Assembly: GCA_016933055.1 (NCBI GenBank)
Contig: JAFGBS010000031.1
Span: 1 to 64,000 of the forward strand
Origin: Promethearchaeota archaeon
GTDB taxonomy: Archaea; Asgardarchaeota; Lokiarchaeia; Sigyniarchaeales; Promethearchaeaceae
Direction: 5' to 3'
Length of the DNA: 64,000 bases
A program made the position numbers and the translations under genes. Positions 36,493 to 46,570 of this stretch are shown here, one piece after another. The notes under the pieces were generated by a model. The model saw only the letters and a program-made list of their open reading frames with translations. It searched no databases and was not told where the DNA came from. How positions within the stretch are numbered: the stretch's first letter is position 1; every line of letters begins with the position of its first letter.

Positions 36493-36676
36493 GAAAATCT
36501 CATTTTACTCGAATACATCTTTCTTTTAACCGAATTTCCCAAGATTTCCCTTTTATCAGATAACTCTCGCTAAAGCATTATCATGTAAAATTCAACCCCT
36601 TCCATTTTACAAACTAATTAAATTTATAAAACTAGTCATAATGCTTTTTTCTTAGTTAACAAACAGATAGGTATAA

Positions 36677-38248
36677 ATGTCTAATATCAAGACGAAGTTG
36701 CCATTGACACGATCCGCTGGAATATTATTACATCCCACTTCCCTTTGGACTCCCTATGGGGTTGGTGATTTTGGACCTAGTGCGTACACATTTATCCAAT
36801 ATCTAAAAAAAGCCGGTCAGAAATATTGGCAAATATTACCACTTGGACCTACCGGTTATTTAGACTCACCTTATCAATGTATCTCTGCTTTTGCTGGTAA
36901 TCCTTTGTTAATTTCTCCCGATGAACTGGTAAATAATGAATTATTAACAAAAAAAGAAGCGATTGAATGTTTAGAAGATGAAAACCATAGAATAAAGTGG
37001 ACTCTTTCCGAGCAAGTTGATTATTCGAAGGTACGAATAGCAAAATACCGAATGTTTGAAATTGCTTATAATAATCTGTTTTGTAAAGAGGATTCGGATG
37101 TAATGGAAAAATCTGCAAATTTAAAGAAGCACCAAACAGAATTTGATGAGTTTTGTATTATACAGCAGGATTGGATAGACAACTTTGTCACTTATTTTTC
37201 GTTGAAAAATGCTCATGAATTAAAATCTTGGGTAGAATGGCCGGCGAAATACCGAGATCACGACGAAAAAGCCATAGAAAAATGGAGCACTGAACATGAA
37301 GATGAACTAAGGTATTTTAAATTCATCCAATGGATCTTTCAGAAACAATGGAATAATTTAGTTGCATATGCACACAAAAATGATGTAAATATCATTGGAG
37401 ATATGCCAATTTTTGTTGCTCATGATTCAGCAGATGTTTGGGCTAATCGAGAATTATTTTTACTTAACGACAATGGTTCCTTACAATACCAAGCAGGTGT
37501 ACCTCCCGATTACTTTTCTAAAACTGGTCAGTTATGGGGCAATCCTCTCTATAATTGGGATTTGATCAAGAAACAGCATTTTTCTTGGTGGATCCGGAGA
37601 TTTAAGAGAAATCAAGAATTAGCCGATTGGATACGAGTCGATCATTTCCGGGGTTTCGAGGCTTATTGGAGAGTAGAAGGGGATGCATCTAATGCAGTGA
37701 AAGGGGAATGGGTAAAGGGACCAGGAATTTCCCTATTTAACGCTGTTTATAAAAAACTAGGAAATTTGCAGATCCTTGCCGAAAATTTGGGAATTATTAC
37801 TCCAGAAGTTGAACAACTACGGTTAAAATATGGTTTTCCAGGAATGTATGTTTTGCAGTTCGCATTTACTGGTGAAAAAACTAACCCGCATCTTCCATAC
37901 AATTATGAACCTTTGAATTTTGCTTATACGGGAACGCACGACAACAATACGACACTTGGATGGTGGGAACAAGAAGCCACTGATGGTGAAAAACAATATT
38001 TTTCAACTTATCTAAGTCATGGAGTCTCAGATATAACAGAAGAATTGATTAAAATGCTTTATAAATCCGTAGCACTAGTTGCCATTGTACCTTTGCAAGA
38101 TTTACTCCGCCAATCTGCGAAATATCGAATGAATACACCGAGTGTACCTGAAGGAAATTGGAAGTATCGAACTCCTTCACTTGGACTGGATGAAGAGAAA
38201 GCAAAGTGGTTAAATTTTTTAGCAAATGTTTACGGTCGGGTAGAATAA
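36677..38248 (+). CDS. malQ: 4-alpha-glucanotransferase (amylomaltase, GH77)
   Basis: A 523-residue enzyme that transfers maltooligosaccharide units between alpha-glucans. The start RSAGILLHPTSL and the motifs QILPLGPTGY and YQCISAFAGNP are GH77 blocks. The catalytic residues are visible: nucleophile D322 in RVDHFRG, acid/base E369 in AENLG, and D422 in GTHDNNT, at the spacing known from Thermus amylomaltase (293, 340, 395). Length is normal. An ATTTATAA TATA-like element lies upstream. Confidence 0.95.
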   Translation: MSNIKTKLPLTRSAGILLHPTSLWTPYGVGDFGPSAYTFIQYLKKAGQKYWQILPLGPTGYLDSPYQCISAFAGNPLLISPDELVNNELLTKKEAIECLEDENHRIKWTLSEQVDYSKVRIAKYRMFEIAYNNLFCKEDSDVMEKSANLKKHQTEFDEFCIIQQDWIDNFVTYFSLKNAHELKSWVEWPAKYRDHDEKAIEKWSTEHEDELRYFKFIQWIFQKQWNNLVAYAHKNDVNIIGDMPIFVAHDSADVWANRELFLLNDNGSLQYQAGVPPDYFSKTGQLWGNPLYNWDLIKKQHFSWWIRRFKRNQELADWIRVDHFRGFEAYWRVEGDASNAVKGEWVKGPGISLFNAVYKKLGNLQILAENLGIITPEVEQLRLKYGFPGMYVLQFAFTGEKTNPHLPYNYEPLNFAYTGTHDNNTTLGWWEQEATDGEKQYFSTYLSHGVSDITEELIKMLYKSVALVAIVPLQDLLRQSAKYRMNTPSVPEGNWKYRTPSLGLDEEKAKWLNFLANVYGRVE

Positions 38249-38273
38249 TTCAAGAAATTTTTTTAAAAATGCC

Positions 38274-38810
38274 TTAATTTTCCTCTTTTGATTCGAGTTC
38301 TTTTAGCTCTCTAATTTTCTTAATTAACCGGTCAATTTCTATATAATAAAACACCTTTGGTGTTAATTTCACTATATTTTGGTTTTTTTCATATACAATA
38401 AATCCCAATTCGTGTAAATCGTGTAAATCCTTTGCAATGTCTTTTTTATTCCGTAAATCTTGTATCTTCGTTCCGGTAATTGCTGGAGTCTTACTCACAT
38501 ATAAAATCAAAATAGTAAATAACGTTGCGGAAAGACGGGGGGTCAGAACCTTATCTGTAGCACCACCAAAGTTAGATTCCATCTGATCTTGAAAGCCAAT
38601 ATACCAATGAGAATTCATGGGATTAAATTTCACGCTTAAACCTAAAGGGAATATAGTTTTGTTGAATTCTTGTAGCAGATTCCACAATTTATATTCTGCA
38701 TTACGATCCGAAAAACCTAATTTTGAACACAATTCGTCTTTATTCGCTCCTATATTTTGTGCATCCTTCTTCCTTGATAGTAAATATATTAACACTTCAG
38801 CTTCATTCAT
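38274..38810 (-). CDS. scpB: ScpB-like condensin accessory protein
   Basis: A 178-residue protein with tandem winged-helix character. It starts MNEAEVLIYLLSRK, has an FGGATDKVLTPRLSATLFTI segment, and ITGTKIQDLRNKKDIAKDLHDL resembles the ScpB block where the second winged helix starts. Its start overlaps the stop of the ScpA-like gene by 4 nt. ScpB dimers bind the kleisin ScpA in the SMC complex. The assignment relies partly on the operon. Confidence 0.78.
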   Translation of the reverse strand: MNEAEVLIYLLSRKKDAQNIGANKDELCSKLGFSDRNAEYKLWNLLQEFNKTIFPLGLSVKFNPMNSHWYIGFQDQMESNFGGATDKVLTPRLSATLFTILILYVSKTPAITGTKIQDLRNKKDIAKDLHDLHELGFIVYEKNQNIVKLTPKVFYYIEIDRLIKKIRELKELESKEEN

Positions 38811-39520
38811 TCGTTTTTCTCATCCTTATATTCTTCCAATCTATTAGTATTTTTAATAAAAACAACCTTCTTTCTCTGAATCAAATACAAACAAAATACA
38901 AATCTTTTGTAGCGAATCTCAGTATTAGTGGTCGTATCTATTATATCAGATAGTTTTTGGGGGAGAGTGGGTAATAACTTTAGCTCAAATGAATTCAATT
39001 CTCTTTCAAAATGAACATCATCAATCAAAAAATCTATTTCTCCCATATTGAATTCCTCTTTAGCAATCTCAGAGAAATCCGGGAACTCTACCGATTCCCA
39101 AATCTTTTTCTTATTAGTTAACTTCACAAAAGAATCGTAAAGAGTATTTAAATTGATATCTTCTATAATGAATGGAGGTTTATACAAAGCTTGGAAGCAT
39201 TCATGCAAAGAATTCTGGGATTCAACTTTAATGATAGACTCAAAATCCTCCTCTCCCCCTATAGCGGAAATATATGCTTGAATATCTTGGATTTTTTTAC
39301 CGAACAAGTCCGAAGAACTCTTAAATTCAGTAACAATTGTCTTTAAATTCTTATTATTAACAATCTCTTGGATAGAATGGAAAATAGGAACAAAATCTAT
39401 GTCTTGGGTAGAAATTTTTCCTAATTGGATATCTTTTTTCAAGTTCTTCAGGTAAATCTCTACATCTCGTAAAGTTCGTAATTGAATTTGTTGTACAGAA
39501 GATGGATTTATCTCATTCAT
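38807..39520 (-). CDS. scpA: ScpA-like kleisin
   Basis: A 237-residue acidic protein. An N-terminal helical region would bind the SMC neck, and the C-terminus (about 165-220, SFELKLLPTLPQKLSDII) ends in a winged-helix-like domain that would bind the SMC cap. Length is close to archaeal ScpA. It overlaps smc and scpB by 4 nt at each end, so three genes are translationally coupled. It bridges the SMC heads. Sequence identity is low in this family, so context carries much of the weight. Confidence 0.78.
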   Translation of the reverse strand: MNEINPSSVQQIQLRTLRDVEIYLKNLKKDIQLGKISTQDIDFVPIFHSIQEIVNNKNLKTIVTEFKSSSDLFGKKIQDIQAYISAIGGEEDFESIIKVESQNSLHECFQALYKPPFIIEDINLNTLYDSFVKLTNKKKIWESVEFPDFSEIAKEEFNMGEIDFLIDDVHFERELNSFELKLLPTLPQKLSDIIDTTTNTEIRYKRFVFCLYLIQRKKVVFIKNTNRLEEYKDEKNE

Positions 39521-42500
39521 AAGGGAATAACCGTGCTTACTTCTTCAGATCCATTTTTTGCTATTCCTAATACACAATCTGCAAGATCCACTAGGGTACT
39601 AGATGCATTAGGGGTAATCATAATAAATTGAACCCCATTATCTGTAACATCCTTGATCAATTTTGATACATTCTCGGTATTACTCTTGTCCAAAAACATC
39701 TGTGCTTCATCAAATATACATAGGGGTGAAGGATTCAAGTTCTGGAGAGTTAACATTAAAGTTATTGCAAACAAAGTCTGTTCTCCTCCACTTAAAGTGG
39801 ATAAACTGCGCGATGCCTCATTAAAATGAACGTGGATATCCACTCCAAGCGCTTCAAATTTATCAGTTAAATTAAGCGAACCCTTACGATTAATTCCTAT
39901 TTTTTGGAAACGAGAGTTAATGTTATTTTCAATAGTCCGTAAATGCCCCCTAAATAAGGAAAAATACTGTTCTTGAAGTTTTTCTACGGAAATGTGCGCT
40001 TCTTTAATTTCTATTTCTAATTGTTTCTTTTTTTGGGCACTTCGTTTCAGTTGTTGTTCTAGTTCCTTTTTTCTTTCCAAAATTTGGTCTGTCACATCAT
40101 AATAATCTCGTAACTTCTCGTAAATGACTTTGAGATCATTCTCTACTTCTTCAACTGATCGTTCCTGATAATCTTTTCCAAGTTCTGCCACTTCTATACT
40201 TATATTGTCCACCATTTTCTGCTTTTCATATATTTGAGCTTCAGAATATTCGATTTTTATCTTTATCCTATCAATTGTTTGTATGATGGAATTCAAATTG
40301 TCATGTTCCGTTTGGATGACCTCTTGAATTTTTATATTTTTATCGTTTAATGTTAATTGTTCTCGAGTAATAGATTCAATAGAATTTCGTAATCTCTCCA
40401 ACTCATTGATTGCTTGAAGCATTCTAGTATTACCGCTTTTTAACTTATCTTCATATTTTTCTAGCTCCATTTCATGGGCTTTCAGTTCGGTCGAATAGTT
40501 TTCAATTTTTAATGTATATAGATTCTCTTCCTGTGTCTTGTTTGTAAGATTATTATTCATCTCTTGTATTTTATTATCCAGTCCTTCAAATTTGACTTGG
40601 AATTCTTCAATGAATGCATCCATTTCATCCAAGTTAGCTGGTAATTTCTCTTGAACTTGAATTATTTCATTTTGAATGGAATTAAGTTTCTCTAAGAAAG
40701 AATCCGAATTTGCAATCAAGTTACTTTTAGTTTCCAATAAACTATCTTTTTTATTTATAGTGATGGTCAATTTTTTGTAGTTATACGTAATGATATTGAT
40801 TTTCTGGAGACGTTCCTCATATAATTTAGAAGCTCGCTCTAATTTTGTAAACTGTTGCCGATATTCATCAATTTTTCCCCGATTTTCCATAAGTTGGTCA
40901 TGTAATTTTTTTACTGCGCGTTTTTGTTCAATCGGATTGGAATAACTTTTACCGGAATCTGACGCACGAGATTCCAAAACATATTCATATGAACGGATAA
41001 CGGTGCCATCTAATGCGACTACTCGTCCTTTATGATTATGTTGGTTAATAAAGTCATAACCAACACTCCTATCGTTGACCAATACGGTATTTCGACAAAT
41101 TGACACAAGTACTTTTTTTACATCGTCATGATGAGATAAAGGTGTTATAAAATTCGACAAATAACCGAATACTCCATCTTCTTTAACTATCTCTTTATAG
41201 CTTCGAATTTCCCTATCAAAAGGCTGATATATATTACATCTAGCACCCGTACGCTTTATTAAATCATGAACCAACATGAAGTCTTGCTTATTTTTTGCAA
41301 TGAAGGAATTTAAAACATATTTGCTCAGGATACTATCTACGGCAAGAGAAATTTCGGGATTAAACTCGATAAAATCAATTATAGGACCAATTACATCAAG
41401 ATTGCGGGTCTGAATTTCTTGTATTAAATTTATTAAATTTTGACTTTTCGGCATTTCTTTCATCAAAACAGAACTTTTAAGATGTTCTAACTGTTTTTCT
41501 AAATCCCGATTCTCATTTTCTTTTTGAGAGATGTTCTGGGAGAGTTTTTCTAAAGCAAAAAAAATTTTTTGTTTTTTTTTATTAAGGGATTCTAGTGTAT
41601 TTTTCTCAGGTTCTTGTAAAAACCATTTATCTTTTTCCAATTCCTGTTTAAGGTAACGGATTTCGCTCATTGAATTTTTAATATCGCGTTCAATCGCTTC
41701 AAGTTGTAAGTCGTTCTCTTTCGTTTTATATTCAATCTCTGACTTCTTCTTCTTTAGGTTTTCATAATATTCCATTATATCATGGAATTTCTTTTTTGTT
41801 CGTTGATGAGACTCAAATTCGTCCATTAATGCCTTCCTTTGCTCTTGTAGAACAGAAAACTCAAACTTGTATTTTTTTATTTCAGATAGACAAATTTTCT
41901 GCTCCTCAGTAAATCTTTGCTTTTCAGCAGTCAAAAGCTTGATTTTACTTTTTGCCCTCAAAATTTTATCAGCCAAATTGTCCTTATCGGATTGCCATCG
42001 GCTTATCTCGGCATCCAAATTTCTCTCTTTTACTTTTTCGTCTAACAATGTCTGGGAGAGTTCGGTTATTATCGTAGTATTTTCCTTTATCATAGCTTCC
42101 AAGTTTTGAATTGTACCTTCAATCTTTTCTTTATCATCCTCTAAACTATCAATATTTTGCTCGTAGTTCCCGATCTCAGTTCGGATATTTTTGATTTCCT
42201 CTAGGATCATAACCCGATTTAACCAAGTCCTCTCTTTTTCAAACTGCTCTCGTTGAATTTCTAACTCTTTTTTTTCTTTGAGCCTAACTACTTGGGGTGC
42301 AAGCAATCCAATTTCATATTTTGCTGATTTATCCATCAAATTCAAGCTTTTAATTTGATTATCTAGATCATTGATGGTAGTTTTATTCTCAATGATTTCC
42401 TCACGTAATGGATGCAATCCCAGTCCCCGCTCCAGATAATCACAAATCTGCATTTTTTCCATATTTTTGATGTTTGTGATATTTCCCTGAGATACAAAAG

Positions 42501-42903
42501 CAAATACATTATCGGGATTGACTCCAAAATCTGCAAGAAGATTTTGTACAGTAGAGGCTGTACATTTTTTAAGTTTAGAATCTGCACCAATTTGAATCTG
42601 ATAGAATGGAGATTGCCCTTTAAAAATAGTTCTGCGAATTTTTATTAGAGTTTTTTTATTCCGTAAATGGATTTCCGCATAACCCGCTTCTTGCCCTATC
42701 CGAATAAACTCAGACCACGTTTTTGCCCGGCCATCCTTTTCGTTGGATCCTAAAGAAAACTTGATCCCTTGAAAGATTGTAGATTTCCCTGCTCCATTTG
42801 GACCAGTTATAACCGTGAATCCTTTATGGAAGGGGACTTCATCTACTGCAAAAGAATTAAAATTATGGAGGATAATCCGTTCAAGTATTGGTTTTGTAGC
42901 CAC
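39517..42903 (-). CDS. smc: Chromosome segregation ATPase SMC
   Basis: A 1128-residue SMC protein. The head has Walker A GPNGAGKST (34-42), the ABC signature LSGGEQ (1037-1042) and Walker B with D1065-E1066. Long coiled coils flank a hinge at about 500-650 (ARCNIYQPF and GRVVALDGTVIRSYEY). After Walker B the D-loop reads FDEAQMFLD where most SMCs have DEVDAALD, an unusual variant. The start is GTG at 42903. It organises DNA with ScpA and ScpB encoded just downstream. Confidence 0.95.
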   Translation of the reverse strand: MATKPILERIILHNFNSFAVDEVPFHKGFTVITGPNGAGKSTIFQGIKFSLGSNEKDGRAKTWSEFIRIGQEAGYAEIHLRNKKTLIKIRRTIFKGQSPFYQIQIGADSKLKKCTASTVQNLLADFGVNPDNVFAFVSQGNITNIKNMEKMQICDYLERGLGLHPLREEIIENKTTINDLDNQIKSLNLMDKSAKYEIGLLAPQVVRLKEKKELEIQREQFEKERTWLNRVMILEEIKNIRTEIGNYEQNIDSLEDDKEKIEGTIQNLEAMIKENTTIITELSQTLLDEKVKERNLDAEISRWQSDKDNLADKILRAKSKIKLLTAEKQRFTEEQKICLSEIKKYKFEFSVLQEQRKALMDEFESHQRTKKKFHDIMEYYENLKKKKSEIEYKTKENDLQLEAIERDIKNSMSEIRYLKQELEKDKWFLQEPEKNTLESLNKKKQKIFFALEKLSQNISQKENENRDLEKQLEHLKSSVLMKEMPKSQNLINLIQEIQTRNLDVIGPIIDFIEFNPEISLAVDSILSKYVLNSFIAKNKQDFMLVHDLIKRTGARCNIYQPFDREIRSYKEIVKEDGVFGYLSNFITPLSHHDDVKKVLVSICRNTVLVNDRSVGYDFINQHNHKGRVVALDGTVIRSYEYVLESRASDSGKSYSNPIEQKRAVKKLHDQLMENRGKIDEYRQQFTKLERASKLYEERLQKINIITYNYKKLTITINKKDSLLETKSNLIANSDSFLEKLNSIQNEIIQVQEKLPANLDEMDAFIEEFQVKFEGLDNKIQEMNNNLTNKTQEENLYTLKIENYSTELKAHEMELEKYEDKLKSGNTRMLQAINELERLRNSIESITREQLTLNDKNIKIQEVIQTEHDNLNSIIQTIDRIKIKIEYSEAQIYEKQKMVDNISIEVAELGKDYQERSVEEVENDLKVIYEKLRDYYDVTDQILERKKELEQQLKRSAQKKKQLEIEIKEAHISVEKLQEQYFSLFRGHLRTIENNINSRFQKIGINRKGSLNLTDKFEALGVDIHVHFNEASRSLSTLSGGEQTLFAITLMLTLQNLNPSPLCIFDEAQMFLDKSNTENVSKLIKDVTDNGVQFIMITPNASSTLVDLADCVLGIAKNGSEEVSTVIPL

Positions 42904-42908
42904 AATAT

Positions 42909-44129
42909 CTACCTTTCTGCAATTTTTTGGATACGATCAATGGTTTTTTTTGCATTAGTCAATTTTAATAATGCACGGTTTGGTGCATCTTTAAGAATAA
43001 AAGCGTAATCAGCGAGAATAGTGCGATCTAAATCATCTAATTTTCTCGCTTGATCTATCTTCTCAAGGATAAGGGTTAATTCCTCGAATTTCGTTGCGGC
43101 TGCATATTGATATAGTTGTGAAGAAGTAAAACTATCTAATTCAGCTAATCCTAAACCTTTAAAGGATGTTACAGAATTAGATTGAAATGATCCATCATTT
43201 AGTGGGTGGGTCTCTCGATCATTTTTTCCTACTTGAGGAATTTTAGAATTTGTAAAATCTTTATACGAATTATAACTACTAAGTGGTCGAATTTGATTAT
43301 TTTTGATAAGTTCTGCGAAAATTTCCCCCGTCAATGGAATTTTAGTTAGCAAGGTTCTGTTACTATCGGACGATGGCTCTGTTTCTTGTTCTACTTGCTC
43401 TTCATCCTTTTCTCTCTCTAATTGAGCTTTAAATTCTGTATAGTTAAGAATTTTCCATTGGATGAAGGCAATATCCACTAATCGTTTTAAATCGTTCACA
43501 TTCCATGAATCTTCTGTTAATTCAGATAAATAAGTGATATCAACCGTGTGAATGGCTAAATTTTCTAGTAACCTTTCAAAAATCTCAATACGTTGAATTT
43601 TTGTTGGATAGGGTATAGTAAATACAATATCTAAGTATTCAATGATCTCTTGAGGAATATCATTATGTATAATTCTTAGAAGAAAGAAATAATCAGGGTT
43701 CTGCTTTAGCATTTCTCTAATTCGCTTTACTAAGTGGATCACCTTTAGTTTTTCTTCAACGGAGTCAAAATCTGGATTATTCAGATAAATAATTTGTTTT
43801 TGAGGAACCGATCCGACTGACACAGATGCTTTTTGCTCACTTTCTTCAGAATCGAGTTGATTGATGCTTTTACTTAAGTATTCAAGCTGCTTTTCATACT
43901 CAGAATTGTCCCAATTTAATTCCAAAACACTGAACATATTGAAAATTTCATCTTTGATGAATTCACAAAATTCTGAACCCAAACTATCCTTTACAAGAAT
44001 AATCTGAGGGATGATGTCAGATTTATCGTATTTTTCATCTGAAAACATCTCGAACATAGAAATTATATGCGTATACACGTCCAAATTGCATAATAGTTTA
44101 GTACCACTTTCGTTCATAATTATGGTCAT
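42909..44129 (-). CDS. AAA-like protein with dead P-loop, first gene of the SMC operon
   Basis: A 406-residue protein. Its middle resembles the second half of a CDC48/katanin-type AAA domain: IIYLNNPD (113-120) at the Walker B place, then IRIIH and EYLDIVFTIPYPTKIQRIEIFERLL (about 165-188), and VDITYLSELTEDSWNVNDLK (196-215) like the AAA lid. At the P-loop position, IILVKDSLGSEF (43-54) lacks the GxxxxGK[ST]. Without it ATP binding is unlikely. A Ser/Glu-rich linker (about 235-330) and a helical C-terminus follow. It ends 5 nt before smc and is likely co-transcribed, so a structural partner or loader is inferred. Confidence 0.6.
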   Translation of the reverse strand: MTIIMNESGTKLLCNLDVYTHIISMFEMFSDEKYDKSDIIPQIILVKDSLGSEFCEFIKDEIFNMFSVLELNWDNSEYEKQLEYLSKSINQLDSEESEQKASVSVGSVPQKQIIYLNNPDFDSVEEKLKVIHLVKRIREMLKQNPDYFFLLRIIHNDIPQEIIEYLDIVFTIPYPTKIQRIEIFERLLENLAIHTVDITYLSELTEDSWNVNDLKRLVDIAFIQWKILNYTEFKAQLEREKDEEQVEQETEPSSDSNRTLLTKIPLTGEIFAELIKNNQIRPLSSYNSYKDFTNSKIPQVGKNDRETHPLNDGSFQSNSVTSFKGLGLAELDSFTSSQLYQYAAATKFEELTLILEKIDQARKLDDLDRTILADYAFILKDAPNRALLKLTNAKKTIDRIQKIAER

Positions 44130-44785
44130 ATAATTCGGTTTTAGTATTGTTTTTCATAGAGAGAAAAGTTTGTTATTATCTTTATCTGCCCTTATATTCT
44201 TATACCAAGTCAACTTAAAAAGATTTTTGCTCTCTCTCAATAAATTTGAATATAATAAGCGTTTGTGCTTCATAAACACTCCCTTTTTCGACTACTTTTA
44301 AAGTATAACCCAATGTCAATGTTTGGGGGATTTTCAAACAAATTGTCAAAAGCCATTGAATTAGATCAATTTTCTTCATTCCATGGTACGAATTTTCCAC
44401 TTGTGGGTTTTTTTCCCCTTAGTTTCTCTATGTTTGAGTTTGGGATAAATTATTGCTGACATCAAAGGGAAGCTATTTTCTGCTGAATTTGTATAGATTT
44501 ATCATGAAATTCTTCATAATCCGGATATTCATAAACAACCAAAATATAAGTTTATATCAAATTTCATGGAGATTTTCGAAAGATTTCACCCAATTGATAT
44601 AAAATTAGTTGTTTGAAAATTTTTGGTAATAATGGATTGTAATCTGCTCCCAATAATTTTGAGTTTGGATTTATCTGCACTTAGTTAGAAATCATGATTT
44701 TATATGATTTTATTAAAGATATATCGGAAATCTTTAATATTTGTCATAATAACGAAACACATAACTTCTAAGCATGTGAGGAATA
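44130..44785. other. Noncoding gap between the SMC operon and the thiolase gene
   Basis: About 650 AT-rich bases between divergent transcription units. Two short frames lie in it but neither has family character. No tRNA, repeat array or clear operator was seen. It should hold the promoters of both flanking units. Confidence 0.5.
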
Positions 44786-46048
44786 ATGGGAAAATTAGCA
44801 AGACGAGTAGCTATAGTCGGGGCTGGTATGTCGAAATTCGGTGCCCACTATCCAATCAAACAAAACCGTGATCTGTGGCAGGACGCTCTCATTAACACGA
44901 TTGAGTCTGTAGATCATGGAGTAAATTTACAAAAGGATGTTGAAGAACTTTATTTAGGTAACTTTTCTGCAGACTTGTTTAATCATGAAGCACATCTCGC
45001 ACCATTAATGGCGCAATTAGCGGGAATAAATCCCAAACCTGCAGCTCGGATTGAAGCTGCATGTTGTTCAAGTGGCATAGCTATGAGATATGGTGTTTTA
45101 GCGGTTGCATCTGGAATACATGACTTCGTTTTGGCAGGTGGGATTGAGACCATGACAGAAGTACCCACCGTTGATGTTACAGACTCATTGGCTGCAGCAG
45201 CGGATACAAGATTAGAATATCCGGCTGGTGCCACTTTTCCTGGTTTGTATGCGGCAGTAGCGACTGCGCATATGCATAAATACGGGACAACTGAGGAAAA
45301 TTTCTTTGACGTTGCGATAAAAAATTATGATAATGGTGCAGAAAATCCTTATGCTCAAGTACAAATGACCATTGAACAAGTGATAGAGGGTAAAATCACC
45401 AAAGCGAAAAAACGTGGTTTAGAACCTCCATCATGGAATAATCCCTATGATTTTTTGCGATCGGAATCAAATCCCTATATAGCTTATCCATTACGTTTAT
45501 TTGATTGCTCATTGGTTACTGATGGAGCAGCATGTGTATTGTTAGCCTCGGAAGACATTGCCAGAAAATACACAGATACACCCATTTGGATCACCGGAAC
45601 TGGTCAAGGTAGTGATACTCTAGCTTTACATGATCGTGATTCTTTGACCTCATTTCTATCAGCGAGAACTGCAGCACAGACTGCGTTTAAAATGAGTGGA
45701 TTAGAACCAAAGGACATTCAAATTGCTGAAGTTCATGATTGCTTTACAATAGCGGAGTTGGTCGCATTGGAGGATCTTGGTTTTTATAAACCTGGAGAAG
45801 CTGCAGCTGCAGTATCTGCGGGTGAAACAAAACGAGATGGAATCCTTCCAATCAATACAAGTGGAGGATTAAAAACAAAAGGACATCCCGTGGGAGCTAC
45901 GGGTACCGCTCAAGCAGTTGAGATTTTCAAACAAATGCGAGGTATCGCAGAACGTAATAGACAAGTGAAAAAGGATATAGAAAGAGCTTTGTCTCATAAT
46001 GTAGGAGGTAGTGGGGCATCTTCGGTTGTCCACATATACGAGAAATAG
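44786..46048 (+). CDS. Thiolase (acetyl-CoA acetyltransferase-like, SCP2-type)
   Basis: A 420-residue thiolase. EAACCSSGIA holds the nucleophile C93, EVHDCFTIAELVALEDLG and GHPVGATGTAQAVEIFKQM provide the other catalytic blocks, and NVGGSGASSVVHIYEK the C-terminus. The last cysteine of classical thiolases is absent, as in archaeal enzymes that work with DUF35 and HMG-CoA synthase. A GTGAGGAATA ribosome site precedes the ATG. The DUF35 gene follows 9 nt later with its own GGAGG. HMG-CoA synthase is not present here. Confidence 0.92.
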   Translation: MGKLARRVAIVGAGMSKFGAHYPIKQNRDLWQDALINTIESVDHGVNLQKDVEELYLGNFSADLFNHEAHLAPLMAQLAGINPKPAARIEAACCSSGIAMRYGVLAVASGIHDFVLAGGIETMTEVPTVDVTDSLAAAADTRLEYPAGATFPGLYAAVATAHMHKYGTTEENFFDVAIKNYDNGAENPYAQVQMTIEQVIEGKITKAKKRGLEPPSWNNPYDFLRSESNPYIAYPLRLFDCSLVTDGAACVLLASEDIARKYTDTPIWITGTGQGSDTLALHDRDSLTSFLSARTAAQTAFKMSGLEPKDIQIAEVHDCFTIAELVALEDLGFYKPGEAAAAVSAGETKRDGILPINTSGGLKTKGHPVGATGTAQAVEIFKQMRGIAERNRQVKKDIERALSHNVGGSGASSVVHIYEK

Positions 46049-46057
46049 GAGGAAAAT

Positions 46058-46486
46058 ATGATGAATAATGAAGAATTTACCATAAAGAATTATTTCGATT
46101 TTTTCGCTGAAAATAAACTGATGGGGAATAAATGCAATAATTGCGGTATTATGCACATTCCTCCCAAAAAAATCTGTAATAAATGTTACGGGACCAAACT
46201 TGAATGGATTGAATTTAGCGGAAAAGGGACTTTACAAACCTATAGTCTGATTGGAGTAGGTGCACGTTACTTCGTAAACCAAGGGTATAAAATTGAGAAT
46301 CCCTACTGTTTTGGTATCGTTCAATTGGAGGAAGGTCCTTGTATCTCAGGACATATTGTAGGACCAGAAGGTTTTGAACAAAATCCTAAAAAATTCAAAA
46401 TTGGAATGCCCTTAAAAGCGAAGTTTTTACATGTAGAGACCGAAGGGATAGAACCTAAAATCGATTTAGGATTTGAACCCATATAA
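46058..46486 (+). CDS. DUF35 zinc-ribbon/OB-fold partner of thiolase
   Basis: A 142-residue protein. The N-terminus has a rubredoxin-like zinc ribbon, CNNCGIMHIPPKKICNKCYG, followed by an OB-fold with WIEFSGKGTLQTYSLIGV. Archaeal DUF35 proteins scaffold thiolase and HMG-CoA synthase so acetoacetyl-CoA is channelled. A strong TAGGAGGAAAAT ribosome site overlaps the thiolase stop. The pair forms a two-gene operon. Confidence 0.93.
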   Translation: MMNNEEFTIKNYFDFFAENKLMGNKCNNCGIMHIPPKKICNKCYGTKLEWIEFSGKGTLQTYSLIGVGARYFVNQGYKIENPYCFGIVQLEEGPCISGHIVGPEGFEQNPKKFKIGMPLKAKFLHVETEGIEPKIDLGFEPI

Positions 46487-46570
46487 TTTTCTTTTTTTCC
46501 TTATCATATCTGAAAGTTTTTTTTCAAGGATTAATTTACATATTTACACAATATTATGTTTTGAAGAACT

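Noticed and set aside
44215..44459. Two opposing short frames in the gap after the SMC operon
   Set aside because: Each is about 60 codons, without motif, ribosome site or conserved pattern; likely chance frames in AT-rich DNA.
44786..46486. Thiolase and DUF35 as a complete mevalonate start module
   Set aside because: HMG-CoA synthase, the third member, is not adjacent, so only the two genes are called.
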